Shown here one piece after another: positions 6,586 to 7,990 of a DNA stretch of 7,990 nt. The stretch is from a bacterium HR12 (GTDB lineage Bacteria > Actinomycetota > UBA4738 > HRBIN12). Each line of letters opens with the position of its first letter. The stretch's first letter is position 1. A program made the position numbers and the translations under genes. The stretch lies in the NCBI GenBank assembly GCA_002898915.1, contig BEHO01000041.1, positions 1-7,990 of the forward strand, written 5' to 3'. The notes under the pieces were generated by a model, which did not search any database, had not been told where the DNA came from, and saw only the letters and a program-made list of their open reading frames with translations.

Positions 6586-6729
6586 TCAGGCCGTCGCGTC
6601 CGCGAGCCAGGCGAGGTAGGCGGGGAGGCACGCGGCGAGCCCCTCCTCCACCAGGGCGCTCGCGAGCTCCCTGGCCCGGTCCTCCCCGTCGACCGTGCTC
6701 GACACGAGGAGCGCGCGGACCCCGCTCAT
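6586..6729 (-). pseudogene. cutA: CutA-like remnant, N- and C-terminal ends joined in frame
   Basis: A 47-codon open frame whose ATG (6729-6727) overlaps the guaA stop as ATGA, so it would be translated by coupling to guaA. Residues 4-34 (RALLVSSTVDGEDRARELA, then SALVEEGLAAC) match the start of CutA, the small trimeric protein linked to divalent-cation tolerance: first strand, first helix and the LVEExLAAC segment. The next residues, LPAYLAWLADATA, resemble the very end of CutA proteins (a YLxWL motif shortly before the stop), not the VNxxPGxxSxYRWxGK that normally follows AAC. CutA is about 105 residues, so around 55-60 residues appear to be missing at a point near 6620-6632, including the metal-site and trimer core. 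The frame is open and might be translated, but a normal CutA fold is not possible. The N-terminal match is good, the C-terminal match is shorter and less certain. Confidence 0.6.
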
Positions 6730-7990
6730 TCCCACTCGATCGTGCCGGGCGGTTTGCTCGTCACGTCGTAGGCGACCCGGTTCACCCCGGGAACCTCGCG
6801 GACGATCCGGCTCGTGATGCGGTCCAGCACGTCGTAGGGCAGCCTCGCCCAGTCCGCCGTCATCGCGTCCTCGCTCGTCACCGCGCGGAGGATGACCGGG
6901 TGCTGGTACGTCCGTCCATCGCCCATCACCCCGACGCTCCGCACGCCGGCCAGGCGGACGCAGAAGGCCTGCCACGTGCCGCGCTCGAGGCCGGCTCGGC
7001 GGATCTCCTCCCGCACGATGGCGTCCGCGGCGCGCACGAGCGCGAGGTTCTCCGCGGTGACCTCGCCGACGATGCGCACGGCGAGGCCCGGGCCGGGGAA
7101 CGGCTGGCGGTGGACGATCTCCTCGGGCAGGCCGAGGGCCGCCCCGACGGCTCGCACCTCGTCCTTGAACAGGTCGCGGAGCGGCTCCACCAGCTCGAAC
7201 CGCATGTCCGGGGGCAGCCCGCCGACGTTGTGGTGGCTCTTGATCCTCGCCGCGGTGCGCGAGCCCGACTCGATCACGTCCGGGTAGAGGGTGCCCTGGA
7301 CGAGGAAGCGCGCGTCGGCGTGCTCCCGGGCCACCTCCTCGAACACCCGGATGAACTCCTCGCCGATCCGCTTGCGCTTCTCCTCCGGGTCGGTCACGCC
7401 CGCGAGGCGGGCGAGGAACCGGTCGGCGGCCTTCACGTGCACGAGCGGCACCCGGAAGTGCCGCCCGAACGTCTCCTCCACCTGCTCGGGCTCGTCCTCG
7501 CGGAGCAGCCCGGTGTCCACGAAGACGCAGGTCAGCCGGTCCCCCACCGCCTTGTGCACGAGGAGGGCCGCCACGGCGGAGTCCACCCCACCGGAGAGCG
7601 CGCAGAGCACCTTCTCCCCGCCGACCTGCGCTCGGATCGCGGCCACGCTCCGCTCGATCACGTTCGCCGGCGTCCACTCCGGCAGCAGGCCGCACGCGTC
7701 GTAGAGGAAGCGCTTCATGATCGCCGTCCCCTTCGGCGTGTGGGCCACCTCGGGGTGGAACTGCACGGCGTAGAGGCCGCGCTCGGGATCCTCCATCGCC
7801 GCGATCGGCGTGACCTCGGTCCGGGCCGTGACGCGGAACCCTTGCGGTGCCACCGTCACCGCGTCACCGTGGCTCATCCACACGGTCTCCTCCGCCTCCA
7901 GGTCCGCGAGGAGCGTCCCGCGCTCGAGCACGTGCAGGCGCGTGCCTCCGTACTCGCGCTGACCGCTGGCCGCGACCTCGCCGCCGAGGG
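6726..7990 (-). CDS. guaA: GMP synthase (glutamine-hydrolysing), 5' end cut by window edge
   Basis: Converts XMP to GMP using ATP and ammonia from glutamine, the last step of GMP synthesis in the cytoplasm. The frame is open to the right edge ([21 protein letters not shown]), so the GTG at 7931 is internal. About 420 residues are visible and roughly 95-105 N-terminal residues, including the glutaminase cysteine, lie outside. Visible in order: end of the class I glutamine amidotransferase domain with WMSHGD and the His/Glu pair of the triad in [12 protein letters not shown]; the ATP pyrophosphatase P-loop SGGVDSAVA (SGGVDS at 7578-7595); [21 protein letters not shown]; and the dimerisation/XMP domain with [30 protein letters not shown] and the terminal [13 protein letters not shown], which closes the protein exactly as in the family. 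The stop overlaps the ATG of the cutA-like remnant. Transcription runs toward the acetyltransferase remnant. Confidence 0.97.
   Translation of the reverse strand, partial: LGGEVAASGQREYGGTRLHVLERGTLLADLEAEETVWMSHGDAVTVAPQGFRVTARTEVTPIAAMEDPERGLYAVQFHPEVAHTPKGTAIMKRFLYDACGLLPEWTPANVIERSVAAIRAQVGGEKVLCALSGGVDSAVAALLVHKAVGDRLTCVFVDTGLLREDEPEQVEETFGRHFRVPLVHVKAADRFLARLAGVTDPEEKRKRIGEEFIRVFEEVAREHADARFLVQGTLYPDVIESGSRTAARIKSHHNVGGLPPDMRFELVEPLRDLFKDEVRAVGAALGLPEEIVHRQPFPGPGLAVRIVGEVTAENLALVRAADAIVREEIRRAGLERGTWQAFCVRLAGVRSVGVMGDGRTYQHPVILRAVTSEDAMTADWARLPYDVLDRITSRIVREVPGVNRVAYDVTSKPPGTIEWE

Noticed and set aside
6586..7695. A 369-codon minus-strand frame including the cutA-like remnant
   Set aside because: Upstream of the ATG at 6729 it is a shifted-frame shadow of guaA. 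Only the final 47 codons were kept.
1..7990. Mobile elements, CRISPR arrays, tRNA or rRNA genes, riboswitches, phage attachment sites
   Set aside because: Read on both strands, I saw no spaced repeats, transposase or integrase motifs, tRNA arms or conserved RNA-motif cores.

Overview
The window is very GC-rich. Codon third positions are almost all G or C, GTG and TTG start codons are used beside ATG, and Shine-Dalgarno sequences are strong and purine-rich. It reads as bacterial chromosome from a high-GC lineage, most likely an actinomycetote, but this is an inference from composition and protein flavour, not a placement. I see no mobile element, CRISPR array, tRNA or rRNA.

Left part (1-6281, + strand): a tight five-gene block. 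An IclR-family regulator, cut by the left edge, overlaps by 11 bp a stand-alone GcvT/DmdA-type folate-dependent enzyme. After a 69-bp gap comes an 839-residue fusion of a dimethylglycine/sarcosine dehydrogenase-type FAD oxidoreductase with a GcvT-type tetrahydrofolate-binding module. Directly behind it are etfB and etfA, the two subunits of an electron transfer flavoprotein. The likely logic is as follows. A methylated amine or betaine-like compound is demethylated. The methyl-derived one-carbon units pass to tetrahydrofolate, on the fused GcvT module and probably on the stand-alone enzyme. The electrons leave through the flavin to the co-encoded ETF and then the respiratory chain. The IclR protein probably senses the substrate or a product. 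The exact substrate cannot be read from the sequence.

Middle (6282-6729): a short, damaged stretch. A GNAT acetyltransferase gene (+ strand) keeps its promoter-like element, its N-terminus and its C-terminus, but has lost its middle and is frameshifted. Facing it, with stop codons two bases apart, is a 47-codon cutA-like reading frame (- strand). It also appears to keep only the start and end of the CutA fold. Two neighbouring genes with internal deletions and preserved ends are the most unusual feature here.

Right part (6726-7990, - strand): guaA, GMP synthase, intact at its C-terminus and cut at its N-terminus by the window edge. The cutA-like remnant starts on an ATGA overlap with the guaA stop codon. 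I found no clearly new molecular system. The demethylation block is a plausible but biochemically unassigned variant of known families.
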